From Himantopus leucocephalus (taxonomy: Eukaryota; Chordata; Aves; Charadriiformes; Recurvirostridae), in assembly GCA_003993805.1 (NCBI GenBank), contig RSEF01000001.1, forward strand, positions 152,581,452 to 152,645,451: a stretch of DNA of 64,000 bases, in the 5' to 3' direction. Shown here one piece after another: positions 1-11,520 of the stretch. Each line of letters begins with the position of its first letter. The stretch's first letter is position 1. Below the pieces are notes generated by a model. That model searched no databases. It was not told where the DNA came from and was given only the letters and a program-made list of their open reading frames with translations. A program made the position numbers and the translations under genes.

Positions 1-63
1 GTTGATGGTTGGACTTGATGACCTTCAAGGTCCCTTCCAACCTAGACGATTCTATGATTCTAA
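1..63 (+). mobile_element. CR1 non-LTR retrotransposon, 3' terminal fragment
   Basis: Contains the conserved CR1 3' end (GGACTTGATGACCTTCAAGG, then CCCTTCCAACC) and finishes in the TTCTATGATTCTA tail. Truncated by the window edge; it lies inside the MXRA5 intron, in antisense to the gene. Confidence 0.93.
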
Positions 64-365
64 GTGTTGTCATCACAAATTCTAACTGCTGTGAATAATC
101 AGAGTTGGCTGCTATTCCCCCTTCAAAAAATAAACTCATTAAACGGTAGAGGTTTTCTTTTACTACAAGAAATACTGGAAAGTTATTTTTTCCTATAATG
201 ATTAGTTGCAATTAGTCACATTTTATCTATAATGATTAAAAGAGACAGAAATTATTCTACAGTGTTTTGGACTGTTCTGGCAATCATGTTGCATTTCTAT
301 GCAACAACCCAAGTATTTGTACCCTTAAAAAAACATGTAAAAGAACACATTTTTCTCTGTCTTAC
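64..365 (-). other. MXRA5 intron following the large exon (partial)
   Basis: Non-coding AT-rich sequence starting at the GTAAGA donor (365) and running off the left of the window. Apart from a CR1 tail at bases 1-63 nothing else is recognised. Confidence 0.8.
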
Positions 366-3300
366 CTGTAGAGACTTTTGTCCAAGTAATAAAAGGCTTG
401 GGTTCCCCTACTGCATCACAAGGGATAAAAACATCTGTTTCAGCAAGGATGGATATGCTCTGAGACCCTCTTGAGATAATTTTAGGTCTTTCTCCATGTA
501 TCCCAAAATTAGTGGAAGATTGAATTGCAGTCGAATTGTGTGGCATAATGCCTCCCACGTAAGGCACAGATGGAACTTTTTGATGACGATGATGTCCATT
601 TTTAAAAGGATGAACTGTAGTGGATGTCTGTGGTTTTGTGCGCTGAGGGAGAAAGGCTGGAGCGGTAATCTTCAAAATCACTGGTGGTGGTGATGTGGTG
701 GTTGTGGCATGTGGCATTGGAGGCACTGGAATAGCTGTAGCTTTCTGCACTGTAATCCTAGTCGGGGAGACCTGGGCAACCTTCTTCTCATTTGTGTCTT
801 TTGGGACTAGTTGACTAGGGACCACTGGTTTAGGATGCACATTTAAGTGAGGGAATATCCTTGTTCTGTTAAAAAGGAAGGGAATTCTGGAACTGGGATA
901 ATAGGGGACCCCTTGACTTGGTAGTCTCCCTGCTGTGCCTCTGTTATCTGGAACATAGTTATTTCCAAAAAATCTTGAATTAATATTGTACCTGTTCTGA
1001 CCCTGATTACTGAACTTGCTTGTAGTGAATGGATTTGTTTTGTGAAATGGAGAAGCTTGTGTTGGGGCAGTTGTTTCTCTCTGAGAGGCAAAAGATTTTT
1101 TGTCCTGGATGGTTTGTGCTGCATATGCTGTTATCTCTGGTTTGTTTGTGTAATGAAGAGGCTGATGTGTTATAAAATAGCGAAATGAACCTTGTGTTAC
1201 AATATATGGAGGCTTCACCGTGCCTCTTACTGGAACATGCTTTGGAGGCACAACAGGCAGTCTTTGGTTTAGGCTTGGTATCATTCCAACGGGTGGACGG
1301 GGAAGGTTTGGATTTAGCAGTAAACTGTTGTTTGACTTGCTGCTATACATCTCTTTGAATTGCTCCTCTTTTGACTGTATGCTAATCCTGTTCTGGCTAG
1401 CAGAAGGAGTAGGGTGTACATTCTGTCTTGAGCTCACCACCATTTTGTCACCATCTGCTTCAACTTGCTTTGCGTCTGGGAACCTTTCTTCATTGAAGGC
1501 ATTACCTTCCTCGTTGGTAGAATGAAGGAAAGGATGAGAAGTGCTTGAAATGGAAGTGGGAAGAGTGGCCAGTTTTATAAACGGAATAAAGGCAGTGGAT
1601 GTCGTTGGAGGCTTTTTGGTTGTCTTTAAAGTGGTATCATGATGAACTACATGTGACATAGCTTCCTTTTTATCCAAGGAAGATGGCTTTGTCCCAGTCT
1701 GAGAAACAACAGATTTCTTTGTTTCTCTAAGTGGAAAAGTCTGAGTTTCTGTCATGCTGAAGGAGGAGGACAAAGTAATCATCTCGTATTGCTGAGGTGG
1801 CTCAGTTATTGCTGGTGTTTCTAAAGGTACTTTGGGCTTCCAGGGCTCCTTTGAAACTGAGAGGTCCTTAAAAACTTCCACTGTGCCAACAGGAATACTT
1901 AAGTCAGTCATAGTGGGATATATTGGCTGGAATGTTCCAGAGGTTGTTTCATAAACCACAGCTTCTGAGTCAAATAGGATAGGCTCTTCTTGAGATGCTG
2001 GTTTTGTAGATAGTATCAAGCTGTTTGCATGCTCAGGAGAAGCTGTTGTGCTTGATTGTTCTGCCTTACTATCCATAGTTTTAGAATCTGCTTTAACGCC
2101 CTTCTCCTCAGATATATTGTCTAATGTGTGGTACGTTGGCACTTCACTTTGCTCTGGTTTCAGAGGTGTACTTGACTCTCTCGTGGGAATTGCATCAGGT
2201 ACAACATATGATGATAAAATCGTGATAGGTGCTGTCACTGGAAGTGCCGAGGTTTCACGAGCAGTAGAGTGTGTCACATGTTTTGCTTCAGGTGGAGAAG
2301 CAGTAGGCCTAAAGAAGGAAGTTGTTACCACCTCTCTGATTTCGGTAATTTTCTCAAAGACAACTGGATCAGTAACTAACGAAGGAGTGTATTCCACATG
2401 GTCCTCTTCCTTAGCCTGTATTTTGACATTGTTTTTAAGATCAGGACTTTCAAGAGTTGCAGAAGAAGTTTTGGTCACAGCTTCAACTTCAGGTGTCCTT
2501 GGAATGATAGGTATTGCCTCCGTGGTTAAAACAACAGGGGGGAAAGGCTTTGGTCTTTGTCGGATTCTGTTTGGCCTCAGTCTCCTTCTCCCATATGGCC
2601 TTTTTCTAGCACGCTGAGTAACAAGAGAAGGCATGGTCTTTCTATAGGCAGTTGTTGTTGTGGCCACAGTGGTCAATCCACTGATGGAAGAAGCAGTTTT
2701 TATCCCCCCTGCTGTTTTATGAAGAGCGTTGGTACTTGGGAAAGTGAATCTGGTATCTGGTTTTGGAGTAGCCAAGTCTCTGCGTTCTCCTCCCTGAAAA
2801 CTCTCTGCATAACTGCTGGACATGCTTTCTTGAGTAACTGTATTTCTGTGAGTCTCAGGTTCTTCCTTGGTCTGAACCCTGATGGTTGTGACAGCTGGAA
2901 AACTTATACTTAAGTCTGCCATTTTTGTCTGACCTGTGGATACTTCTTTGTGCTGGTGTATCAAGTCATTGCTCTTTTCTGTAACAAATGGAGAAACAGA
3001 TGAAGAAATGGTAGTAGAGCCTACAGAATCTACTGGGATGATGTCACCCAACTGAGAAGGTGTTAAAACTATGGTGTCAACACTTGTCGGGTGCACTTCA
3101 TTTAACTTCACACTTGTCTCCAAGACGCTATCAAGATCCACAGTCTGAGATTCAGCTAGGACAGTAGCATCAAGTGGTAGCTCAGCAAAAGCAGAATTTT
3201 CCTCTGATGTAGAAGATATAGTTCTATCTACATTTTCCACTGTGAATGAACTGCTCTGACTATTAGGAAAGATTGTTACAATTTGTCTGGTTAGAGGTTC

Positions 3301-5390
3301 TTCTGTGAGAGCATGGGTATTTTCTTTGCCTACAGCTGAATCCCCAGTCTTGACATTAAGATGCTCCTGGCCTTGGGGTTGCACAGTTGCAGAGACAGGA
3401 GTCAAATATGGACCTGATGCAGGGATTTCTACAGAGTATACACTTGCAGGCGTTTCTAAAGCCCTGTGGTCAGAGAAGGGTTCAGTTTCTGACCTTGTTA
3501 ATATGGACTGGACTGAAAATGCTTTAGTGTTCTGGGAAACAGTGACTGAGAACGGCTCATCTTCACCTACAGGTGATGCATCAGCAGAGGAATCTACCCC
3601 ATCAGGTCCTGTCTCTGAAGGTGGAGGGCTAGCTACTGGATGAGGGACTGGAGTAGTTTTCTGCAGGACTGAAGGCAGTGCAGTTGCTAAAGGAATGGCC
3701 GTAGCTGTTGTTGTTCTAAGAAGATTCTTCCCACGGACCTTTGCCAAAATGTCAGCCCAATGTTGTGGATTAATCTGCTTGCTTGCCATATTAATTCTCC
3801 TTCGAGATTCGAATACTCTCCGGCCTTCTGCAACATTGCTGTCTTGGGTTCTATCAGTATTTTTCCAGATTTTCATTTTCCTTCTGCCTTTCTTCCCCTT
3901 TTTAATTTGAGCCTCTGGCACCTGGTCACTTTTTTGTTTAAAGGATATTTCCCGGTCTTTCAGGTGGTTCTTTCTTCGTGGGAATTCATCCACCCCTCCT
4001 GCCCCTGATCCCTCTGCATCATCTATGACCCGCCCTCTTGTTTTTGATGAACTTTTTGAGCCTGGGCGCTTTTTTAGTTTTATCCTTTTAAATGACCTAT
4101 CAGACACCATTTTATTTACTGTGACCCTTACAACAAACTGATCTGATCCCTGCTGATTGACAGCCACACATCTGTAATGGCCACTATCACTGACGTGGCT
4201 TTTTGGAATAAGCAAAGTACCATTGTTCAACATAAATCCTTTTGAAGAGTTTGATAAATCATTAAGGACCTGGCTGTTTGGAAGAATCCAGCTCAACTGT
4301 GGCTCTGGGATGGCAACTGCATTGCACGGCAAAACTATTGGATCTCCCACATTTTTCTCAACTCTCACTACATCTGAATCAGCTACCTGAATAGCTGGAG
4401 ATTGCACTAGAAGCCTGTAAGCCATTACGTCCACATCATCTCTCACTTGGGCAATGCAGTGGTACAAACCACCATCAGTGTAACTCACTGCTTTGATTGT
4501 TAGCTGGCCGCTATTGAGAATGGAAAACCTGCTGTCTTTCTGATTAAATGGCGCCTGCAGTTTCGTCCCATCTGGAAAGAGCCACTGAACCGAGGGGCTC
4601 TCAGAGGCTTTCACATTGCAGCTCAGCTGGCACTCTGACCCTTCCACCACGCTCTGCGCTGCCCTTGTGCTCTGGTTTTGCTCTATCATTACCCAGTTTC
4701 TCTGGTGCCCGGTGTCTTTGGTACGAATTGTCTGAGAAAACACAGTAGAAAAAGACAGCACTACTTTTTTGCCTGTACTCTGGCGCCTGTTTAATTGGAT
4801 ATTTATAAGAGGTTGCATCACCCAGGATGGCTCAGCCAGTATTTGAGCTTTTACACCTGTGTAGTAAAGAGCATCATAATCTGAGCCTTGCCTGTACCGA
4901 TAGCTTATTTTAGGCTCTTTGCTGAGCATAAGCTCCCTCTCTAATTTGACAGGTACTTCACTGTAATAAGCTATAAGCTTCCATAATTTTTCATAGTTTT
5001 CTCGATTCATTGGACATTCAAAATCTAGTGAAATTGTAGCATTTATATCAATCTCCTGAGTCTGGATTTGATTCCACTGAATTTTGGTAGAGCCTGTTGG
5101 TTTTTTGATTTCACAGTTCAGGTGGACTACATTGCCATGCTCATCAGTCATATTTAGAGTAATGTTCCACGGAGAGGACTGAAGCTCTTCCAGAGGGATT
5201 TCATAACTGTCACCATCTTCTTCATCTTGAGTGCTGCTATTCTGCCTCAGTGAGGACTGAATGACAGGTTTCTGACAGGAAATATCTTTCAAGTTTTGAA
5301 TGTCTTCTTTCTGCAGCTGTTTCGGGCTGCTGCACTTAGGACAGAGCTGTCCCCCTTCATAGGCTTTGTCCTTTTTGCATTTTAAGACAC
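366..5390 (-). CDS. MXRA5: MXRA5 coding exon 4: very large exon with Ig domains 1-2 and mucin-like region
   Basis: 5,025 bases (1,675 codon-lengths, phase 1 at both ends). The acceptor is CTTGCAG just above 5390 and the donor ACAG/GTAAGA at 366/365. It finishes the LRR C-cap, then encodes Ig1 (Cys about 496 and 551) and Ig2 (Cys about 594 and 646). A strongly basic linker with an acidic-flanked Ser-Gly-x-Gly (Ser700) follows, then the conserved ESRRRINMASKQINPQHWA block, a long Ser/Thr/Pro-rich low-complexity region with a Pro/Arg-rich RRRLRPNRIRQRPK stretch, and the beginning of Ig3 (PKPFITWTKVSTG). The open frame continues a short way into the intron on the 366 side and above 5390, but those extensions lie outside the splice sites. 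Single giant exons of this kind are typical of MXRA5. Confidence 0.95.
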
Positions 5391-8300
5391 CTGCAAGATA
5401 AAAAAGAAAGGTAAAAAAAAAAGGGAAAACAAAAGATAGGTAAGCTGAAGAAGACTGTTCCAGAGTTAGAGAACTCTCAAAAGTGTGAAATGGACTGCAT
5501 GAGGAACACATTATGGCACATCACACATAAGACAAAGCTTTTAAAATAGCACCTCTTTGTTTTCGCAGTGAAATGGGTGCCTGATTCTCAAACTGACCAA
5601 AGTTTCTTCCGACTTTAATGAGAGGATTGAATACTCCATCCTCCTGAATATTAGATTCACTGCCTCTGAATAAAATGCCTAGAGATTGAAGTGTTCAGAG
5701 CAACATTTTGTGAGTAAAAAGCCATGCCGTGTCAAAAAGTCTGCATCTGCACACTGACAGCCTACCCATCTAACTTGTGGATCTAATGGGAAGAGGACTG
5801 GGTCCTCTCAGCTTTCAAAAATGCAGCATTTACATGACAAATTCTGGACTTCCTCATTAAATAATCCAGGATGCTTTTTATTTTTCTCTATTCATTAACA
5901 ACAGTACTGGCAATACCCAAAACATTCTACTGTAGGTACCAAAATCTGCTGACCAGCTCCTGCACTTGCAAGCTATTTGTCAGCAGCAAAAAATAAAAAG
6001 TGGCACTTCTTTCCCGACCTCTGAAATAACTGTGAACTCTGTAATGATAAAATATAAACTAAAACAGAGAAAGATTGCTAAAACAGGAATTCATAGCCTT
6101 GACTCCTCTTTTCTATCAATGCCAGAAAGACTCTGGTCTGCAAAACACCAGTTATATATTTATTACATTGTTCTGCTCACTAGAACGTCAAATGTCGCTT
6201 TATATATTTAGTTTGGAAACATGTTGTAAATAAAATATGTTCCAGCTATTCTAGGAATAAGTGTCATGCTAAACACTCCTGAGGAGTGAAGGATCTTTGA
6301 ATGAATAAACAATATATGGGTGGGTTGTAAGGCAAAATGCTAGGAGAAGGGGAAAAGAGTGGTGAAATTTCATACCATTTTTTAATTGAAAAATATATGC
6401 TTTGCCAGATAAGGGAAAGGAAAGACAAGCAAAGCATGCTTCATGACAGAACTGGACCACAATCAACTTGGCAGTGGCCACACCAGTGATCTACGAAACA
6501 GCACTTTTATAACTGTATCTGAACAGAATTCCCAAAGAAGTTAACCTTATAGTTATATACAGATGCTAAATCTGTCATACATGAAAATGGCATGGACAAA
6601 TTCTTTTCTCTTTCCAAAAATCACTACTGTTGCAGTGTAAAAAGGGATTCTAATTGAATAAAAATTGTAAGAAGCCAACACTGCGGAGGGAAAGAAAGTT
6701 CATCTATACTATAACTCACAGTGCCACTTAAGTATACTTAATAGACATACTCATTTGGATCAAGGAGAGTATATAAAAATATTAAAGTTTAAGTTAGCTA
6801 AATATAATATCAAGGTTAGATGCCTCATGTACCAGTTCAGCCAGGAACACTTCCATTACATGTTCAAGCATCACACACTCTTAAAAGTACTGTCCTATAG
6901 CTAAGTGCAAAGCTGCAATAAATTGCATATTCTAAGATGACAAGACCCACCATCATCCACCACACCACACACGCTCCAAATCGTTACATAAACCTTGTAA
7001 CTCCTGAGACATCTGAGACATCTTCAGTTGCCATTAAATGACAATTCCCTCAATATTTTAGCAGCAGCTCTGGTGGTAACATCAGTCCCTCTGGCCTACT
7101 ATAGTAACCACTCAGCTACCTGAGATGGGGCATTGGTGACCTGAGATGCCCAAATCGACAACTGACATTCAAAAAAACCCTCATTTAGTGTATTTCTAAT
7201 ATGGAAGCATTAAAAAAATGGTTTGGGGTTTGGCATTTTTGTTTCTAGTATTTTGTCTCTGCACATGACCAGAAGTGTTCCACCCTAAGCAGTATGATAC
7301 TTATCTCACATCTAAGCCTGAAGGAAGATAAACCAGTTATTCCAAAAAAAAAAATTGCAGGATTGTAGGTGTTCTCTGAAAATACTTAAAATAGATTTGC
7401 TCCGTCATAAAAGGAAGTTGTGGTCAATGATGAAACACAGATGGACATGAAGGATGCATGAATATTAAAAAACAGCCCTAAAGTTCATAGTTAAAGGACT
7501 CATCCAGGAATTTTAAAATCTGATTTCCATTCTCTCCTTAGACAAACAAGTTCAAATCCTATGTTCCCATCTTCCATGACAGCATATAGTTACTAGCTTT
7601 GTTGGCTGAGGACAATTGCCAGCCCTTAGTCAAAGGTCTACCGTTGTGCAACGGAACACACTTACAGGTTATAACCTATCATCTCCTCCTTTCAGTTATA
7701 AACTTTACTACTACTTTTTCCATCTTGAATGTAACGGCTAATTCCTTTGTTGTCAAATACATATTTTTAGTTAGTGACACACAACTGCTTCCTCTTTATG
7801 CTGCTTTTTAAATATTTATTGAATATTGCATTTATTGAATGGTAACAACATAATAGTGTACATAGACATCATGTAAGTAATACTACGCAGGAAACAACAA
7901 AACCATCAATATGCAGAACAGAAGAATAAACCCTAACATTATGAGTTGAAGAAGCATTGGTATTTTTGCTCTTACCTGCAGAAAGTTCATTCCATTCAAG
8001 GAGCCAGTTTAAGCTGCAGTCACAGGCCCATGGATTCCCATGAAGGTAAAGATTCTCCAGCAGTGGCATGCCTTGAAACATCCCTGCAGGCAAGGTCCTA
8101 AGAGCATTTTCAGATAGGTAGAGATGTCTTACTGTCGACAGTTTGAAGTAATCAAGGACCATAAATGTTGAAAAGGTGTTAGGGTGAAGCTGCTGGAGTA
8201 GATTTCCTTCTAAGTGGACCAGTCTCAGGGAAGTTAATCCATTAAAAGCATTTGGATGAATAAACTCAATTCTGTTGTGGTCAATGTGCAGTCTCATTAA

Positions 8301-11300
8301 GCTTGAAAGTCCTTGGAGAGTTTGGCCAGTTATGACTTTCAATTTATTGTAACTAATTTTGAAAACCTTAAAAAAAAAAGAATAAAAGAGATTAATTTTG
8401 GGGTTTGATCTAAATCCAAACAGAATAGCAAGCACGCAGTTTTCCTCCCACTTTCAAATATCCTTTGCACCACTAAAAACTTGTATGTTGCTCAAAGAGG
8501 GAGAATACAGCCGAATATGAGCTGGCATTATAAAGTATGACATAGGCATAGTTCACAGATCTCCAATGTATTTGGGGGACAAACAGTATCTTAATCCAAA
8601 GAAAGGCACTACAAAAAACACTTAATTAGAATTTATGAAATTTAGGAAGACATGAGCGTTACCTGTAGAGACACGAGATCTTTCAAAGCACCATTAGGTA
8701 TATTCTGAATGTCATTTCCATGTATCATGAGCAATTCCAGTTTTTTAAGTCCTGCAAAGGAGTTTTCATATATAGACTGTATACTGTTAAACCTGGAAAA
8801 AAAATCACATGTGAAGTTACATTTTATGCACTGACTGTCATGAACTGCAAATGCAACATTAGTATAACCTAACTTTCAGGAAAAATTGGAGGGATCTTAA
8901 TGCATTGTCAAAGGGCCAGAAGTTACTGAAACATTTTTACAAGGCCAAGTCTACTTAGTCCATGTTTACATTAAGATTTCTTTTAACTCAAATTGTGGCA
9001 CGTTAGCCATAATTTCGGAGTAAGAGTAATAAATAGGCATTTAAGTTCTAATAGTTGTCAGTATGTTTTTCCATACAGCTCAGTTTATGGAACGGTAATA
9101 AATTAATGGCCTGCAGCCAACCAATGATGCTATGGAGCCTGGCAAACTAGATGGGCTGCAATGTTGCCAAAACAGCATCTAACAATAAATGAATAAAGAT
9201 TTGAAGAGAGGACATTAAAAATGGCTATCTCCCAAACAGCACGAGAAGCAGGAAGTCACATCCTGCTTCACTTACTGTTACAACATGTAATTGGCTACAT
9301 CAACTAATTACATAAGATCTAGGAATTGACCTTCCAATTATATAATTTGAGCCTAGAAACTCCCTTTAGAGAAGGAATACAGAAAATCTACTTTTTGAAA
9401 ACAATTCAGTTTCACTTCGGACAAATAAATCAGGTTTTATTTGCCAATATGGAAGCTTTAAGTTTGGCAGCCTAGCTCTACATTTGGGTTTTCCATATGC
9501 AGACATAAAATTAAACATATGAGCTAATCTGGGCATGAAGTCTCTAAATTAAGCATTGGATTTTAGAGATTTTTCCTATTCTTTAAGACTTTCTAGAAAG
9601 GAAGGGAAGAGACAACAAGAAATTAAAATACTTTGAATATGGAGGAAATTCTTGTAGATCCTCACCATGCTATCTATCTGAAGATTCTGAGTTTTCTAAA
9701 AATTTGGACTACTGTTTTGATATTTTTAGTCCTACTCAGATCTACTAGGCTTATAGCAGTCATCGTGTTAAAATTCCTTACTCTAACATTAGCCCTTCTA
9801 AAAAATATGAACTTCTCTAAATAAGAAATTTTCCTAAATTATTTTCAGTCACAAAAATAATCTTTACCTGCTAAATATATAGCATCTTAAAATGGAAAGC
9901 TTTTGCCCTTTTCCAAAATGAAAGAAATGCAACAACAAACAGTTAAGACTGTTTCTTCCTGGGAAAGGACACAACTCAGACATTTGTAGGGATAAAATGC
10001 AAAGAAAGAAAAGGGCTTCCATGCTAGCAGTATCAAATAATGTACTTTTATTAAAAAACATCTGAAACACCTAAATAACTTGGAAGCCTACATCCCATTT
10101 CCAAAAGCAATTTAGGGATAGAATTTGCCATAGAATGTTGGATGTATTGGGGAGAGGTTACTGTGAATATGTGTGGGTTTGAATGTGGGAGGAGAGGGAG
10201 GCATTTTTAACTCAAAAATGGTGTGAAAGTACAGATTGTTGTAATACAGATTCACTGAGAACAAGGGCATTTTGAGACTAAAATTAGGCTTTAGGTGGAT
10301 AAAGTGCTGGTGGATAGACATTTTAACTACAGAGGAGCAAAAAAAATCAAGGTCCCCACTATCAGTCATTGTATGATCACTCATAGCTACAGGCCTTGGG
10401 GCAGTTGAGGCAAGTTCATACCAAGTAGTGAGGCAGCTCTGATATCAAGCAGAAAAGGACTGTGACTCTTGCACCATACCACATCACATAATGACCCTAC
10501 ACAGGTCTTTCGTGATATGCAGCCTACCAACTGTCCCTGCCTTCTCATCTTACAGTCTGACAGATGTGAGTTGGCAATACCCTGGCAGAGGAAAGTGAGT
10601 TGGAACCTGAGCAATCTCTCCTCAAAACATTGATGTCTGCTTATATTGAGCTTAAGTTCCTTGAAAACAAACAATACTCCAAAGGCAATGGAATAACTTT
10701 GTTTATACTGTATTGCTTTAAGATATGCTATATCTCATTGTTCTCCAAAATGCTATCTGGCTACATTACAGAATTTTACTCCTATTATATTTTTTTACAT
10801 CAGGTATAAAATTCAACATTTAGTAGAAATCCCATAGTAGGTTTAATGCAATATAGTTTTTTATACACTACAAAAGCCTACATGTACCATTTGCCAAGAA
10901 AAACTGACACCATGATATGAATATTTATTTGAAAATAATACTTCTTCTTTGAAACATGAGGGATACACTAAAACTTTCTCCATGCCAGCACCCGTCACGT
11001 TCGAAACACAGGGCCCGCACGTAACCACCCACCTCTGCCATTCTACTGCAAGACCACACGCAGAGAACCCCGGCGCGCCACACCTGCCCGCCCCGCGTCC
11101 CAGTACTCCGCGCCGAGAGCGCGAAGCCGTTCTCTATGAACTGCCGCGTACAAACCCGAAATTGATCCTTTCCACGTGTTTCGAAATCCGGGGCGGCACG
11201 GCTGCTAAGGACCGAAAGGTGCAGTGGACTTCGGTGGGGAGGTAGCAGGCGCAGGGCTGGGGGCAGGCCAGGGCGCCCGGCGGCAGCCCCAGCCCCAGGA

Positions 11301-11349
11301 TCAGCACCACGGACAGCGCCGCCACCGCCGCCACCGCCCGCTCCCCCAT
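366..11349 (-). CDS. MXRA5: MXRA5 (adlican), 5' half of gene, four coding exons, 3' end outside window
   Basis: Secreted extracellular-matrix protein of the LRR plus Ig superfamily. Splicing 11349-11156, 8792-8663, 8366-7976 and 5390-366 gives an uninterrupted frame of 1913 codons plus one base. Seen in order: signal peptide (residues 1-28), Cys-rich LRR N-cap (29-60), about six leucine-rich repeats (about 60-215), LRR C-cap (about 218-277, with C223, C225, C243, C255, C258, C277), two Ig domains (about 478-570 and 575-670), a basic/Ser-Gly segment, a long Ser/Thr/Pro-rich mucin-like stretch (about 760-1860) and the start of a third Ig domain (Cys about 1898) cut by an intron. This order and many local blocks match vertebrate MXRA5; the human protein is about 2,830 residues with further Ig domains, so roughly the last third lies left of base 1. 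No stop or frameshift was seen. Family knowledge: implicated in matrix remodelling and fibrosis; mouse lacks the gene. Confidence 0.95.
5391..7975 (-). other. MXRA5 intron 3
   Basis: About 2.6 kb between GTAAGA (7975) and CTTGCAG (5391 side). AT-rich, with no repeat family, RNA gene or exon recognised; short open frames inside it have no recognisable product. Confidence 0.85.
7976..8366 (-). CDS. MXRA5: MXRA5 coding exon 3: leucine-rich repeats and start of LRR C-cap
   Basis: 391 bases, residues 109-239. The acceptor is a run of T's then AAG (8367 onward); the donor is CAG/GTAAGA at 7976/7975. It encodes four to five LRRs (for example HIDHNRIEFIHPNAFNGL and HLYLSENALRTLPAGMF), then the LRR C-cap opening NPWACDC. 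It ends in phase 1 within a Gly codon completed by the next exon. The reading-frame start sometimes inferred upstream of 8366 is intronic. Confidence 0.94.
8367..8662 (-). other. MXRA5 intron 2
   Basis: Short 296-base intron, GTAACG donor and T-rich tract before AAG. Nothing else seen. Confidence 0.85.
8663..8792 (-). CDS. MXRA5: MXRA5 coding exon 2: first leucine-rich repeats
   Basis: This 130-base exon is too short to stand out as an ORF. It was found between a polypyrimidine tract with TTCCAG acceptor (8793 onward, read on the minus strand) and a CAG/GTAACG donor at 8663/8662. One base completes the split Gly codon, followed by 43 codons covering residues 65-108. The translation has LxxLxL-type LRR spacing (KLELLMIHGNDIQNIP) and ends DLVSLQ in phase 0, directly continuous with the next exon. 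Confidence 0.92.
8793..11155 (-). other. MXRA5 intron 1
   Basis: About 2.4 kb, GTTTGT donor and TTTTCCAG acceptor. AT-rich apart from the part next to exon 1, where the CpG-rich first-exon island tails off. No repeat or exon recognised. Confidence 0.82.
11156..11349 (-). CDS. MXRA5: MXRA5 coding exon 1: signal peptide and LRR N-terminal cap
   Basis: The ATG at 11349-11347 has A at -3 and G at +4. It opens a typical signal peptide: charged start, hydrophobic LSVVLILGLGL core, cleavage expected after Ala28. The LRR N-cap follows, with the cysteine pattern CPQPCAC...VHC. The exon ends in phase 2 after the codons for Ile-Asn-Phe plus GG. The donor is GTTTGT, weaker than the consensus, but the join to 8792 restores Gly-Phe-Asn as in other MXRA5 proteins. 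The exon is CpG-rich, unlike the AT-rich introns. Confidence 0.92.
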
Positions 11350-11460
11350 CTTGTCGCCTCCCCTCCACTCGCTCCTCCTGCGTCGTCCGGGGGCGGGTTG
11401 GAAGGAAGAGAGAGAGAGAGAGAAGAAACGATGATTTTGGAACCCTTTTAAAAAGCTTTA
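11350..11460 (-). promoter_or_regulatory. Putative MXRA5 core promoter and 5' leader
   Basis: Read on the minus strand, a TATA-like CTTTTTAAAAG (11455-11446) lies about 30 bases ahead of a pyrimidine-rich (CT)n tract at 11422-11408, a plausible initiation zone. A GC box (CCCGCCCCC, about 11396-11388) follows and then the MXRA5 ATG at 11349. The implied leader is short, about 60-80 bases. Placement is by motif only; the start site is inferred, not shown. Confidence 0.45.
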
Positions 11461-11520
11461 TGGACCTAGCGATGCTCCGCGGCGTCCCTGAAGGTCTGGA
11501 GACGATCGAGGCGAAGTTCA

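Larger units (their letters stand above)
11060..11520. promoter_or_regulatory. CpG-rich block around MXRA5 first coding exon
   Basis: CpG dinucleotides are dense here (many CGCG, GCGC and CCGG strings), whereas flanking sequence is AT-rich and CpG-poor. Covers the first coding exon and its proximal promoter, as expected for a CpG-island promoter. Confidence 0.6.

Noticed and set aside
2048..2617. 189-codon plus-strand frame opposite MXRA5
   Set aside because: Shadow of the Ser/Thr/Pro-rich minus-strand coding sequence; no independent features.
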